61,756 bases of DNA from Alphaproteobacteria bacterium (GTDB lineage Bacteria > Pseudomonadota > Alphaproteobacteria > DSM-16000 > Inquilinaceae): the NCBI GenBank assembly GCA_028281265.1, contig JANQKE010000191.1, positions 1 to 61,756 of the forward strand, in the 5' to 3' direction. This document shows positions 54,657 to 61,756 of the stretch, one piece after another. How positions within the stretch are numbered: position 1 is the first letter of the stretch; each line of letters opens with the position of its first letter. Under the pieces are notes generated by a model. The model saw only the letters and a list, made by a program, of their open reading frames with translations. It searched no databases and had not been told where the DNA came from. A program made the position numbers and the translations under genes.

Positions 54657-55679
54657 ATGCCCGAGGGCAGGACGGTTATCGTCACCGGGGTGGCCGGCTT
54701 CATCGGATTCCACCTGGTCAGAGCCCTCGCCGGCCGGGGCAACCGGCTGATCGGGATCGACAATCTGTCGCCCTACTACGATGTCCGACTCAAGACCGAC
54801 CGGCTGGCGGTGCTGACGGCGGAGGTGCCGGAGTTCAGCTTCGAGCGGCTGGACCTGGCCGATCGGACCCGCGTCGGCGACCTGTTCGCAGACATCCGGC
54901 CGTCACTGGTTCTCCACATGGCCGCCCAGGCCGGCGTGCGCCATTCGCTCAAGGATCCGCACGCCTATGTCGACAGCAACATCTCCGGCTTCCTGAACGT
55001 CCTGGAGGGCTGCCGGAACAACCCGGTCGACCACCTGGTGTATGCGTCGTCGAGTTCGGTGTACGGGGCCAACTCGGCGATGCCGTTTTCCGTGCACCAG
55101 ACGGTGGATCACCCGATCAGCCTGTATGCGGCCACCAAGAAGGCCAACGAGTTGATGGCGCACAGCTACAGCCATCTGTACGCCATCCCGACCACGGGTC
55201 TGCGTTTCTTTACCGTCTACGGCCCCTGGGGACGGCCGGACATGGCGATGTTCAAGTTCGCCCGAGCGATCCTGGCCGGCGACCCCATCCCCGTGTTTAA
55301 TCACGGCCGGATGCGCCGGGACTTCACCTATATCGACGACATCGTCGAAGGCGTGCTGCGTGTCGCCGCCCGTCCGGCCACCCGGGATCCGGACTGGTCC
55401 GGCGACCACCCCGACCCGGCGACCGGCACCGGTCCCTATCGGTTGTTCAACATCGGCAACCATCACCCCGAGGACCTGATGGAGATGATCCGCCTGCTGG
55501 AGGCCGAGCTCGGCCGGTCCGCCAGGCTGGATCTGCTGCCGATGCAGCCCGGCGACGTTCCTGCCACCTATGCCGAAATCGAAGCCTTGGGGGAATGGGT
55601 CGGCTTTCGGCCGTCGACCCCGCTGGCCGAAGGGATCAGACGGTTCGTGACGTGGTATCGCGCCTACCACGACGTCTGA
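54657..55679 (+). CDS. NAD-dependent UDP-uronate 4-epimerase family protein
   Basis: 340-residue extended-SDR epimerase resembling UDP-glucuronate 4-epimerase. NAD motif VTGVAGFIGFHLVRALAGRG; DNLSPYYDVRLKTDRL and HMAAQAGVRHSLKDP are specific to this subfamily; catalytic segment SSSSVYG and YAATKKANE. The chosen ATG gives the normal family length; a GTG 27 codons upstream would only add a Pro/Ser-rich stretch. It follows the TviB-like gene, so together they convert UDP-HexNAc or UDP-Glc to a galacturonate-type sugar. Confidence 0.9.
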   Translation: MPEGRTVIVTGVAGFIGFHLVRALAGRGNRLIGIDNLSPYYDVRLKTDRLAVLTAEVPEFSFERLDLADRTRVGDLFADIRPSLVLHMAAQAGVRHSLKDPHAYVDSNISGFLNVLEGCRNNPVDHLVYASSSSVYGANSAMPFSVHQTVDHPISLYAATKKANELMAHSYSHLYAIPTTGLRFFTVYGPWGRPDMAMFKFARAILAGDPIPVFNHGRMRRDFTYIDDIVEGVLRVAARPATRDPDWSGDHPDPATGTGPYRLFNIGNHHPEDLMEMIRLLEAELGRSARLDLLPMQPGDVPATYAEIEALGEWVGFRPSTPLAEGIRRFVTWYRAYHDV

Positions 55680-55706
55680 AGCCGGCCCCGCCCGGGGACC
55701 GGCTTC
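55678..55706. terminator. Candidate bidirectional terminator hairpin
   Basis: An inverted repeat GAAGCCGG ... CCGGCTTC with an inner CCCC/GGGG stem begins at the epimerase stop codon and lies between convergent genes. There is no strong T-tract, so efficiency is doubtful. Confidence 0.45.
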
Positions 55707-55739
55707 GATACGGGCGGCGCGTCGGACCGTGACGCCGGC

Positions 55740-56633
55740 TCAGAAGCGGCTTTCGCTGACCTTCTTGATCAGGAAGTCCCGGAACACCGAGATCCGCTTG
55801 GAATGCCGCAACTCCTCGGCGTAGACGAAATAGGCCTCGGCCTGGGGTCCCATGGTCTCGGGCAGGACTTTGACGACGTTGAGGTTCTCGTCGACCATGT
55901 AGTCTGGCAGGGCGGCCAGGCCGAGCCCGGACCGGACCGCGCGGTAGATGGCGTACTGATTGTTGACCCGCAGGATGACGCGCCGATCCCCCGACGCCGG
56001 CTCGCCCACCGTCTCCAACCAGTTGATGTTGGGGATCGGCGGTTTGGAATCCTTGCCGTAGATGATGAGGTCGTGGTCCTTGAGATCCTCCAGCGTCTGC
56101 GGGATGCCACGCTTCTTCAGGTAGTCGACCGAACCGTAGATGTGGAACCGGACCGACATCAGGTGCCGCTGGATCAGGTCCGGCTGCCGCGGAGCGGTCA
56201 TGCGGATCGCCACATCGGCCTCGCGCATGGCGAGGTCGAGTTCCTGATCGTCGATCAGCAGGGTGAGATCGATGTCCGGATAGAGCTGCAGGAACTCCGG
56301 GATCCGCGGCGTCAGCCACGTCGAACCGAACGCGACCGTCGTGGTGATCTTGAGCCGGCCCTGGGCCTTTTCCTTGCTCTCGGTCAACTGGGCTTCGGTC
56401 ATCGAGAGCTTGGCGAACACATCCCGCGCGGTCGCGTAGAGCAGTTCGCCCTGTTCGGTCAGGATCAGCCCGCGGGCGTGCCGATGGAACAGCGGCACGT
56501 TCAGGCTCTCCTCCAGCCCGCTGATCTGCCGGCTGACAGCCGACTGACTGAGGTTCAGCTTCTCGCCGGCATGGGTGAAGCTCCCGGCTTCGGCGACCGC
56601 GTGGAACACCCGCAACTTGTCCCAATCCATCAT
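55740..56633 (-). CDS. LysR-type transcriptional regulator (GcvA-like)
   Basis: 297-residue LysR protein. GGAGG lies 6 bases before the first of two adjacent ATGs. HTH: MDWDKLRVFHAVAEAGSF through NLSQSAVSRQISGLEE; effector domain from about residue 90 (LKITTTVAFGSTWLTPRIPEF). The flanking genes give no obvious target. Upstream 250 bases (56634-56885) contain no gene. Confidence 0.93.
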   Translation of the reverse strand: MMDWDKLRVFHAVAEAGSFTHAGEKLNLSQSAVSRQISGLEESLNVPLFHRHARGLILTEQGELLYATARDVFAKLSMTEAQLTESKEKAQGRLKITTTVAFGSTWLTPRIPEFLQLYPDIDLTLLIDDQELDLAMREADVAIRMTAPRQPDLIQRHLMSVRFHIYGSVDYLKKRGIPQTLEDLKDHDLIIYGKDSKPPIPNINWLETVGEPASGDRRVILRVNNQYAIYRAVRSGLGLAALPDYMVDENLNVVKVLPETMGPQAEAYFVYAEELRHSKRISVFRDFLIKKVSESRF

Positions 56634-56885
56634 AGGCGACCTCCGCCGGCACCGACCCGCGCCTGCCGCGGATCCTCCATCATCGGCCCGCTGGTTGTGA
56701 GACATGCCGAACCGCGATCCCGTGCGACAAAGAGCCGTTCGACTCTGCGCTGGATCGCGGCGGCACCACGGCTGATCGGGGCAGGACCGTCGTTCCCCGA
56801 CCGAATCGTTGATTTGGTCCTACAAAGCTATTCCCACCGTGGGACCTGGGGCAAGCATTGCCCGACTGAATGCCTAAATCAGTGG

Positions 56886-57239
56886 CTACAAGATCGGTCC
56901 GTCGAACGGAAACCCCCCGGTACGGTCCTCGATCTCGATCACCCAGAGGTCCGGATCCCGGCCGACGGCCCGGGCGACATAGGCGTCCGCCTCGGCCTCG
57001 GGCACCGCCTGACCGTCGAAGGCCGCCAGCCAGCCGGGCCGGCCCTCCGGATCCCGGGCCTGGCTGTAGACGCTGCAGCCCGCCTGCAGCCGATTGAGCT
57101 TGAGCAGCACGGTGCCGGAGTCCTCCGGGCCGCGGCGGGTGATGTAGACGGGCGTTCCCTGCGCCGACAGCCGCCGGAGATGGGCGCGGACCCACAGCCC
57201 GACCGGCAAGTCACCGGGCGCCATGACGGTGCCCGCCAT
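56886..57239 (-). CDS. DUF1491 family protein
   Basis: 117-residue small protein with the DUF1491 pattern: LWVRAHLRRL, PVYITRRGPEDSGTVLLKLNRL and AEADAYVARAVGRDPDLWVIEIEDR. The family is largely alphaproteobacterial and of unknown function. The start at 57239 has a GGGGA site; an internal ATG five codons later is possible. Divergent from the Usp gene. Confidence 0.85.
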   Translation of the reverse strand: MAGTVMAPGDLPVGLWVRAHLRRLSAQGTPVYITRRGPEDSGTVLLKLNRLQAGCSVYSQARDPEGRPGWLAAFDGQAVPEAEADAYVARAVGRDPDLWVIEIEDRTGGFPFDGPIL

Positions 57240-57346
57240 CACCGATCGTCCCCGGACAAACGGCGCAGCACTGTGCCATGGTGCCCGAAACGGTGCCGGG
57301 CCGCCCGGTCGGGGCACATCCGGTCGTTGAAGGGGGAAGGTAAGTC

Positions 57347-57781
57347 ATGTTCATGAATATCCTGGTGGCCGTCGACGGGTCCGAGCATGCCATCGAGGCC
57401 GCCCGGTCCGGTGGACAGGGGGCCTTTCGGCATGTCGCCCAGAAACTCCCCATTCCCGAAACCCCGAAGCAGGACATCGATACCGAGCATCCGTCCGGGG
57501 AGCCCCTCTACGCCATCGGTGATCCGACCGCCGACGATGCGATGACTTCGGTCCTCAAGCAGATGGTCAAGGAAGCCAAGACCGATGGCGTCCCCCGGGT
57601 CAAGTCGGAGATCCGGGAGGGCGAGCCGTCCCGGACCATCGTGGCGATGGCCGGGAGCCCGGGCACGGACGCGATCGTCCCGGGCAGCCGCGGTCCGACG
57701 GCTGCCGAAGGCGGTCTGCTCGGGTCGGTCAGCCGCACGGTGGCGAGCCTTGCCTCCTCCACGGTCGTGCCGGTGAAATGA
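57347..57781 (+). CDS. Universal stress protein (UspA family), N-terminally shortened
   Basis: 144-residue Usp domain. Strand 1 MNILVAVDGSEHA and the ATP-loop-like GSRGPTAAEGGLLGSVS are visible; the end is VVPVK. Between residues 20 and 28 the usual first helix and second strand are missing (AARSGGQGAFRHVA), an internal deletion of roughly 10-20 residues compared with typical Usp. The stop overlaps the DUF938 start as ATGA. It may be folded differently or be in decay. Confidence 0.8.
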   Translation: MFMNILVAVDGSEHAIEAARSGGQGAFRHVAQKLPIPETPKQDIDTEHPSGEPLYAIGDPTADDAMTSVLKQMVKEAKTDGVPRVKSEIREGEPSRTIVAMAGSPGTDAIVPGSRGPTAAEGGLLGSVSRTVASLASSTVVPVK

Positions 57782-58434
57782 TGGACGACACTGCCGATGC
57801 CCGCCGGCATGCTCCGGCCACGGCCCGCAACCGGGCAGCGATCGGTGCGGTGCTGACGGCGCGCCGGGCGGGCTGGCCGGTCCTCCCGTCGACCGGTCGG
57901 CGCTTGCTGCTGGAAGTCGCGTCGGGGACCGGGGAGCATGCCGCCCACCTCGCCCCGTCGCTGTCCGATCTCGACTGGCTGCCGACGGAGCCCGACCCCG
58001 CGGGCCTGGCCAGCATCGAAGCCTGGCGCCGGTTCGTCGGCACGCCGCCCAATCTGCTCGGGGCTCAGCCCTTGGATCTGGCCGCGCCGGCACCCGCCGC
58101 CCTGCCCGCGGCGGTCTCGGCCCTGTTTACGGCCAATCTGACCCATATCGCACCTTGGGAGATCACCCGGGCGCTGTTCACGCTCGCCGGCCGGCTGCTG
58201 CCGGCCGGAGGGGAGCTCCTGATCTACGGACCGTTCGTGCAGCCGGGGCGACCGACGGCCGCCAGCAATCACGCCTTCGATCAGCAGCTTCGCCGGCAGA
58301 ACCCGGATTGGGGGCTGCGGTCCGTCGACCGCCTCGACCGGGCCGCCACGGCGGCGGGGCTCGCGCCGGTCGACCTTGTGGACATGCCGGCGAACAACAT
58401 GATCCTGGTGTATCGTCCCGCGGCGCGAGGCTGA
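57778..58434 (+). CDS. DUF938 family SAM-dependent methyltransferase-like protein
   Basis: 218 residues matching DUF938: SAM motif I LLLEVASGTGEHAAHLA, LPTEPD, NLTHIAPWEITRALF and LIYGPFVQPGRPTAASN, FDQQLRRQNPDWGLR. The family has a Rossmann methyltransferase fold and no established substrate. Translationally coupled to the Usp gene. Confidence 0.87.
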   Translation: MMDDTADARRHAPATARNRAAIGAVLTARRAGWPVLPSTGRRLLLEVASGTGEHAAHLAPSLSDLDWLPTEPDPAGLASIEAWRRFVGTPPNLLGAQPLDLAAPAPAALPAAVSALFTANLTHIAPWEITRALFTLAGRLLPAGGELLIYGPFVQPGRPTAASNHAFDQQLRRQNPDWGLRSVDRLDRAATAAGLAPVDLVDMPANNMILVYRPAARG

Positions 58435-58875
58435 GCCGTTTCCACCCTTGATCGGCGGTCCATCGATCCGGCGCGGGTCAGGCCTCCGGTCAAACGCGCG
58501 GGCGCCGGTTGCATCGGCGCGCCGGGGACCGTATACACCCTGTGCCCGGCGGATCGCTCGCCGGACAGTGCGGCGCCGGCTTTGGACGGCCCCGCGGACC
58601 GGTCGCCACCCGATCGACCGGCCCCCCAGTTCGGCGATCGCCCCTCCGGCTCGGTTCACGGGACACCATGACGGGTGGCCCTGCCGGTGCCGGCATCGGG
58701 GTGCTTTTGCGTTGTGGGCGGGGCCGGGTGCCGGGGTGCCGATGACCGGACCGCGAGGCAGGCGGACGCCCATCGGACACACCTCTAGCCCCACGGCGAT
58801 GGCACCCGTTCGGCCAGCGTCGTTCGCGATGGCCCGCGCCCGCCGCGCCGCCATCGCCTCCCATCAGGAGTTTTC
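58435..58875. other. Intergenic region / long leader of rpsA
   Basis: 441 bases with no convincing gene. cmk, a frequent upstream neighbour of rpsA, is absent. Contains a good promoter at 58509-58537, which would give a leader of about 330 bases. Long rpsA leaders are targets of S1 autoregulation in other bacteria; whether this one folds in a similar way was not tested. Confidence 0.6.
58509..58537 (+). promoter_or_regulatory. Sigma-70 promoter of rpsA
   Basis: TTGCAT (58509-58514) and TATACA (58532-58537) with exactly 17 bases between. The -10 is identical to that of the rpmH promoter. Transcription would start near 58544. Confidence 0.65.
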
Positions 58876-60615
58876 ATGGCCGATACCGCTCTCAGCGCCG
58901 CAACCGCCGATGACGGCATGGAAAGCTTTGCCGCGCTGCTGGAGGAGTCTCTCGCCGAGACGACAGGATTCGAAGGAACGGTCGTCAAAGGCACCGTGAT
59001 CGGTGTCGACAACGACATGGCGCTGGTCGATGTCGGCCTGAAGTCGGAAGGCCGGGTCTCGCTCAAGGAGTTCGCGGTCCCCGGTCAGCAGGTCGAGCTG
59101 AAGATCGGTGACGAGGTCGAGGTCTTCGTCGAGCGGATGGAGGACAAGAACGGGGAAGCCGTTCTGTCGCGCGACAAGGCCCGCCGGGAGGAGAGCTGGA
59201 ACCAGCTCGAAGCCGCGTTCAACGAGAACAAGCGCGTCACCGGCGTCATCTACGGCAAGGTCAAGGGCGGTTTCACGGTCGATCTCGGCGGGGCGGTGGC
59301 GTTCCTGCCGGGCAGCCAGGTCGACATCCGGCCGGTGCGCGACATCTCCCCGCTGCTGGGCACGCCGCAGCCGTTCCAGATCCTCAAGATGGACCGGGCC
59401 CGGGGCAACATCGTCGTCTCCCGCCGGGCGGTCCTGGAAGAGAGCCGGGCCGAGGCGCGGCAGGAACTGGTCGCTTCCCTCAAGGAAGGCCAGATCCTCG
59501 ACGGCGTGGTCAAGAACATCACCGATTACGGCGCGTTCGTCGATCTGGGCGGCGTCGACGGCCTGTTGCACGTCACCGACATCGCCTGGCGGCGGATCAA
59601 CCACCCGTCCGACGCGCTGCAGATCGGCCAGACCGTCAAGGTCCAGGTCATCCGGTTCAACCCGGAGACCCAGCGCATCAGCCTGGGCATGAAGCAGCTC
59701 GAAGCCGATCCATGGGAAGGGGTGGAGATCAAGTACCCGGCCATGACCCGGTTCAAGGGCCGGGTGACCAACATCACCGACTACGGCGCGTTCGTCGAGC
59801 TGGAGCCGGGCATCGAAGGCCTGGTCCACGTCTCGGAGATGAGCTGGACCAAGAAGAACGTCCACCCGGGCAAGATCGTCTCCACCAGCCAGGAGGTGGA
59901 GGTGATGGTCCTGGACGTCGATCCGGTCAAGCGCCGGGTCTCCCTGGGCCTCAAGCAGACCCTGCCGAACCCGTGGGACGAGTTCCTGGCCAACCACCCG
60001 ATCGGTGCGGAGCTCGAAGGCGAGATCAAGAACATCACCGAGTTCGGCCTGTTCGTCGGGCTGCCGGGCGATATCGACGGCATGGTGCACATGTCCGACA
60101 TCTCCTGGAGCAAGTCCGGCGAAGAAGCGATCGCCGAGCATTCCAAGGGGGAGCAGGTCCGGGTCAAGGTGCTCGACGTCGATATCGACAAGGAGCGCAT
60201 CAGCCTGGGCATGAAGCAGCTCGACTCCGACCCGATGGAGACCGCGCAAGCCTCGGGCGTCCGCAAGGGGGCCGTGGTGACCTGCACGGTGACCACGATC
60301 CAGGACAACGGCATCGAGGTGACCGTCGGCGACGACGAGGGGGGCGAGCCGCTGACCGGCTTCATCCGCCGCTCCGACCTGGCCCGCGACCGGCAGGACC
60401 AGCGCCCGGACCGCTTCGCGGTGGGCGAGAAGGTCGATGCCAAGGTCACCCAGTTCGACCGCAACAGCCGTCGCCTGACGCTCTCCATCAAGGCCCGCGA
60501 AGTGGCCGAGGAGAAGGAAGCGATGGCCGAATACGGCTCGTCCGACAGCGGCGCGTCCCTGGGCGACATCCTCGGTGCCGCCCTGCGCCAGAAGCAACAG
60601 GGCGACGAGGGCTGA
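58876..60615 (+). CDS. rpsA: 30S ribosomal protein S1
   Basis: 579-residue S1 with six S1 RNA-binding domains; the repeated core KNITDYGAFVDLGGVDGLLHV and its variants recur at about residues 215, 300 and 385, and RISLGMKQL marks domain ends. AGGAG lies 6 bases before ATG. The first two domains bind the ribosome via S2, the others bind mRNA. Its last 30 codons are partly duplicated downstream (60822-60908). Confidence 0.98.
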   Translation: MADTALSAATADDGMESFAALLEESLAETTGFEGTVVKGTVIGVDNDMALVDVGLKSEGRVSLKEFAVPGQQVELKIGDEVEVFVERMEDKNGEAVLSRDKARREESWNQLEAAFNENKRVTGVIYGKVKGGFTVDLGGAVAFLPGSQVDIRPVRDISPLLGTPQPFQILKMDRARGNIVVSRRAVLEESRAEARQELVASLKEGQILDGVVKNITDYGAFVDLGGVDGLLHVTDIAWRRINHPSDALQIGQTVKVQVIRFNPETQRISLGMKQLEADPWEGVEIKYPAMTRFKGRVTNITDYGAFVELEPGIEGLVHVSEMSWTKKNVHPGKIVSTSQEVEVMVLDVDPVKRRVSLGLKQTLPNPWDEFLANHPIGAELEGEIKNITEFGLFVGLPGDIDGMVHMSDISWSKSGEEAIAEHSKGEQVRVKVLDVDIDKERISLGMKQLDSDPMETAQASGVRKGAVVTCTVTTIQDNGIEVTVGDDEGGEPLTGFIRRSDLARDRQDQRPDRFAVGEKVDAKVTQFDRNSRRLTLSIKAREVAEEKEAMAEYGSSDSGASLGDILGAALRQKQQGDEG

Positions 60616-60647
60616 GCCTGGTCGTCAGCTCGGTTGGCTGATGATTG

Positions 60648-60678
60648 AAAGCCGGAGCGGCCCCACCGCTCCGGCTTT
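60648..60678 (+). terminator. Intrinsic terminator of rpsA
   Basis: Perfect 13-bp stem AAAGCCGGAGCGG / CCGCTCCGGCTTT with a 5-base loop followed by TTTCCTTTT. It lies 33 bases past the rpsA stop. This is a textbook rho-independent terminator. Confidence 0.93.
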
Positions 60679-60709
60679 TCCTTTTGCAGGCCGGTCCGCT
60701 CAAGACCAT

Positions 60710-60826
60710 ATGTATAGGCTTCAGCGACCTGCACCTTCTGTGGCACAAATCAGTGTGGTTGAACGCAAACGGCTGCCGGCCCGGTTCTTCGAGTCAGACA
60801 CAGGCACGTCGCCCGTCAGAGAGTGG
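60710..60826 (+). pseudogene. Duplicated 5' fragment of a Gp49-like (HigB-type) toxin gene
   Basis: From ATG 60710 the frame gives about 39 toxin-like residues (SVVERKRLPARFFESDTGTS ... PVREW) and then runs into the duplicated rpsA tail out of the toxin family pattern. About 80 percent of bases match the start of the following copy (60916-61034) by eye. It lacks the catalytic body, so it is a remnant. Confidence 0.8.
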
Positions 60827-60908
60827 CCAAGGAGAGGCCAGCGATGGCCGAAGATCGGTCATCCGACCGCGGCGCGTCCTTGGGCGATATCCTGGGTACG
60901 GCCCGCGG
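60822..60908 (+). repeat. Partial duplicate of the rpsA 3' end
   Basis: The bases from GTGGCCAAGGAGAGG to GTACGGCCCGCG match rpsA 60502-60588 with scattered substitutions, including GCGATGGCCGAA and GACCGCGGCGCGTCC. In the same frame it would read MAEDRSSDRGASLGDILG, against MAEYGSSDSGASLGDILG at the true S1 C terminus. It is fused to the toxin fragment at a shared GTGGCC, which looks like the duplication junction. Confidence 0.85.
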
Positions 60909-60915
60909 CCCGTCC

Positions 60916-61308
60916 ATGCGGCTTTGGCAACCTGCACCTCATGTGGTACAGGTGGGCGTGGTTGAACGGAAACAGCTTCCGGCCCGGTTCTTCGAGTCAG
61001 ACACGGGCACATCACCCGTGAGAGACTGGTTGCTGTCATTGAGCGCGGCGGACTGAAAGGTTATCGGCGACGATATCCGCACGGCCGAGTTCGGCTGGCC
61101 GGTGGGTATGCCTCTGTGCCGCCCGATCAGAGGCTGGAAGGGCTTGTGGGAGATCAGGAGCGATCTTGCGCAGGGTCGCACCGCCCGCGTCTTCTTCTGC
61201 GCCCATCAAGGAAGCCTGGTGCTGCTGCACGGCATCATCAAGAAGAGCCAGAAAACGCCGGACAGAGCGCTGGAAATCGCGGTGCGCCGAATGAGGGGGC
61301 TGCAATGA
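60916..61308 (+). pseudogene. Gp49-like/HigB-type toxin gene broken by one TGA codon
   Basis: From ATG 60916 the frame reads a phage-derived Gp49-like toxin (VVERKQLPARFFESDTGTS, PVRDWLLSLSAAD), then TGA at 61054-61056, then continues in the same frame to its end (KVIGDDIRTAEFGWPVGMP, GLWEIRSDLAQGRTARVFFC, LLHGIIKKSQKTPDRALE). In this family the codon is commonly for Arg, so CGA to TGA explains the break. No frameshift is needed. The stop overlaps the antitoxin start as ATGA. An active toxin is not expected unless the stop is read through. Confidence 0.88.
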
Positions 61309-61598
61309 CTGATGAACGAGTGACGGGCAAGCCTGGGCAACTCTTTGAGGACTTCCTAACGGAGCAAGGAACATACGAGGAGACGACTGAGACCGCCGTC
61401 AGGCGCGTGCTGGCATTCCAGCTTGCTGCGGCGATGAAGGAACAGCACATCTCCAAAGTGGAGATGGCCAAGCGTCTCAAGACCAGCCGATCCCAACTCG
61501 ATCGCCTGCTCGATCCGGACAACAACGCGGTCACCCTCGACACGCTGGCCCGAGCCGCACGCACGGTGGGTCGAACGCTACGGCTTGAACTGCAGTGA
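61305..61598 (+). CDS. XRE-family antitoxin (HigA-like)
   Basis: 97-residue helix-turn-helix protein. The C-terminal half holds an XRE domain: KVEMAKRLKTSRSQLDRLLDP is the recognition region and ends in ARAARTVGRTLRLEL. It is the standard partner downstream of Gp49-like toxins and overlaps the toxin frame by ATGA. The reading frame is intact although the toxin is broken, so it could still bind DNA as an orphan regulator. Confidence 0.9.
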   Translation: MTDERVTGKPGQLFEDFLTEQGTYEETTETAVRRVLAFQLAAAMKEQHISKVEMAKRLKTSRSQLDRLLDPDNNAVTLDTLARAARTVGRTLRLELQ

Positions 61599-61660
61599 CC
61601 GATCCAATGCGTTGCGGTGGGTGAGACGGTGTGTGCCACCACCAGCCAGTTCGACCGCAC

Positions 61661-61756
61661 TAGAGCATCCTGCGTCCTAACGGACGCAGATAAGATGCTC
61701 TAAATCTTTGAAATAGATCAACTTATCTGCGTTCAGATGAGTCCATCTGAACGCAG
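61661..61756 (+). repeat. Double-hairpin dispersed element, copy C
   Basis: Hairpin 1 (61661-61702): TAGAGCATC + CTGCGTCC, loop TAAC, GGACGCAG, bulge ATAA, GATGCTCTA. Linker AATCTTTGAAATAGATCAACTTAT. Hairpin 2 (61727-61756): perfect 13-bp stem CTGCGTTCAGATG / CATCTGAACGCAG, loop AGTC. The window ends at the last base of hairpin 2, so the downstream gene is unseen. This is the best-preserved copy of the family. Confidence 0.88.

Noticed and set aside
58448..58999. Frame of 183 codons between DUF938 and rpsA
   Set aside because: Arg/Pro-rich, overlaps the rpsA start, and no family pattern; the promoter-like elements lie inside it.
60575..61021. Apparent 148-codon gene after rpsA
   Set aside because: It only joins the toxin fragment and duplicated pieces in one frame; no coherent protein.
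1..61756. tRNA, rRNA or CRISPR array
   Set aside because: No cloverleaf with a GTTCGAATC-like loop, no rRNA segment and no regularly spaced direct repeats were found by reading; a tRNAscan-SE run would confirm.

Overview
The window is high-GC DNA with dense genes, many GTG starts and ATGA/GTGA stop-start overlaps. The rpmH-rnpA-yidD-yidC block, an rpsA gene of 579 codons, two TRAP transporters, a dipeptide-type ABC transporter and polyamine genes suggest an alphaproteobacterium, probably of the Rhodospirillales sort. That placement is inferred from gene content; no rRNA or tRNA gene was found in the window.

Layout. 1-7888 (minus) is a catabolic run: SDR dehydrogenase, alpha/beta hydrolase, amidase, M81 (MlrC-like) metallopeptidase and an ABC peptide transporter cut by the window edge. 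A divergent LysR gene (8043) is the likely regulator. 9438-15804 (plus) is a second catabolic operon: TRAP dctPQM, a DapA-family lyase/aldolase, a 4-OT tautomerase and a cytoplasmic BisC-like molybdopterin reductase. 15866-24103 (minus) is a two-gene island: a 1461-residue secreted/membrane protein with a von Willebrand A domain, followed 3 bases later by a 1282-residue tubulin/FtsZ-superfamily protein. 24532-30086 holds polyamine-type genes: a PuuB-like oxidase, two divergent glutamine-synthetase paralogues and an M20 peptidase. 30111-40416 is mixed housekeeping: gluQ, a carboxylesterase, an FAD oxidase, pyrF, trpF, a rhomboid protease, an amidase, an orphan histidine kinase, a disulfide oxidoreductase and a TVP38 protein. 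40781-43990 is the rpmH-rnpA-yidD-yidC core. 44072-49931 holds a glycosyltransferase, an esterase, a second TRAP system and a MarR gene. 49962-61756 holds TPR, phytanoyl-dioxygenase-like, VOC, tviB-like, epimerase, LysR, DUF1491, Usp, DUF938 and rpsA genes, then a decayed toxin-antitoxin locus.

The most notable unit is the vWA/tubulin-like pair. Its layout is a periplasmic vWA domain with a charged helical insertion, several beta-sandwich-like segments, four C-terminal membrane helices and a cytoplasmic tubulin-like partner. This suggests a cytoskeleton that works across the inner membrane. Parts of it are far AT-richer than the surrounding DNA, so it may have been acquired. Two families of double-hairpin dispersed repeats are also present. 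Two of the three copies of the first family lie just upstream of the two TRAP dctP genes, in the same orientation. Downstream of rpsA, a partial tandem duplication has copied the rpsA 3' end together with the 5' end of a toxin gene, and the full-length toxin copy is broken by one TGA codon while its antitoxin is intact.
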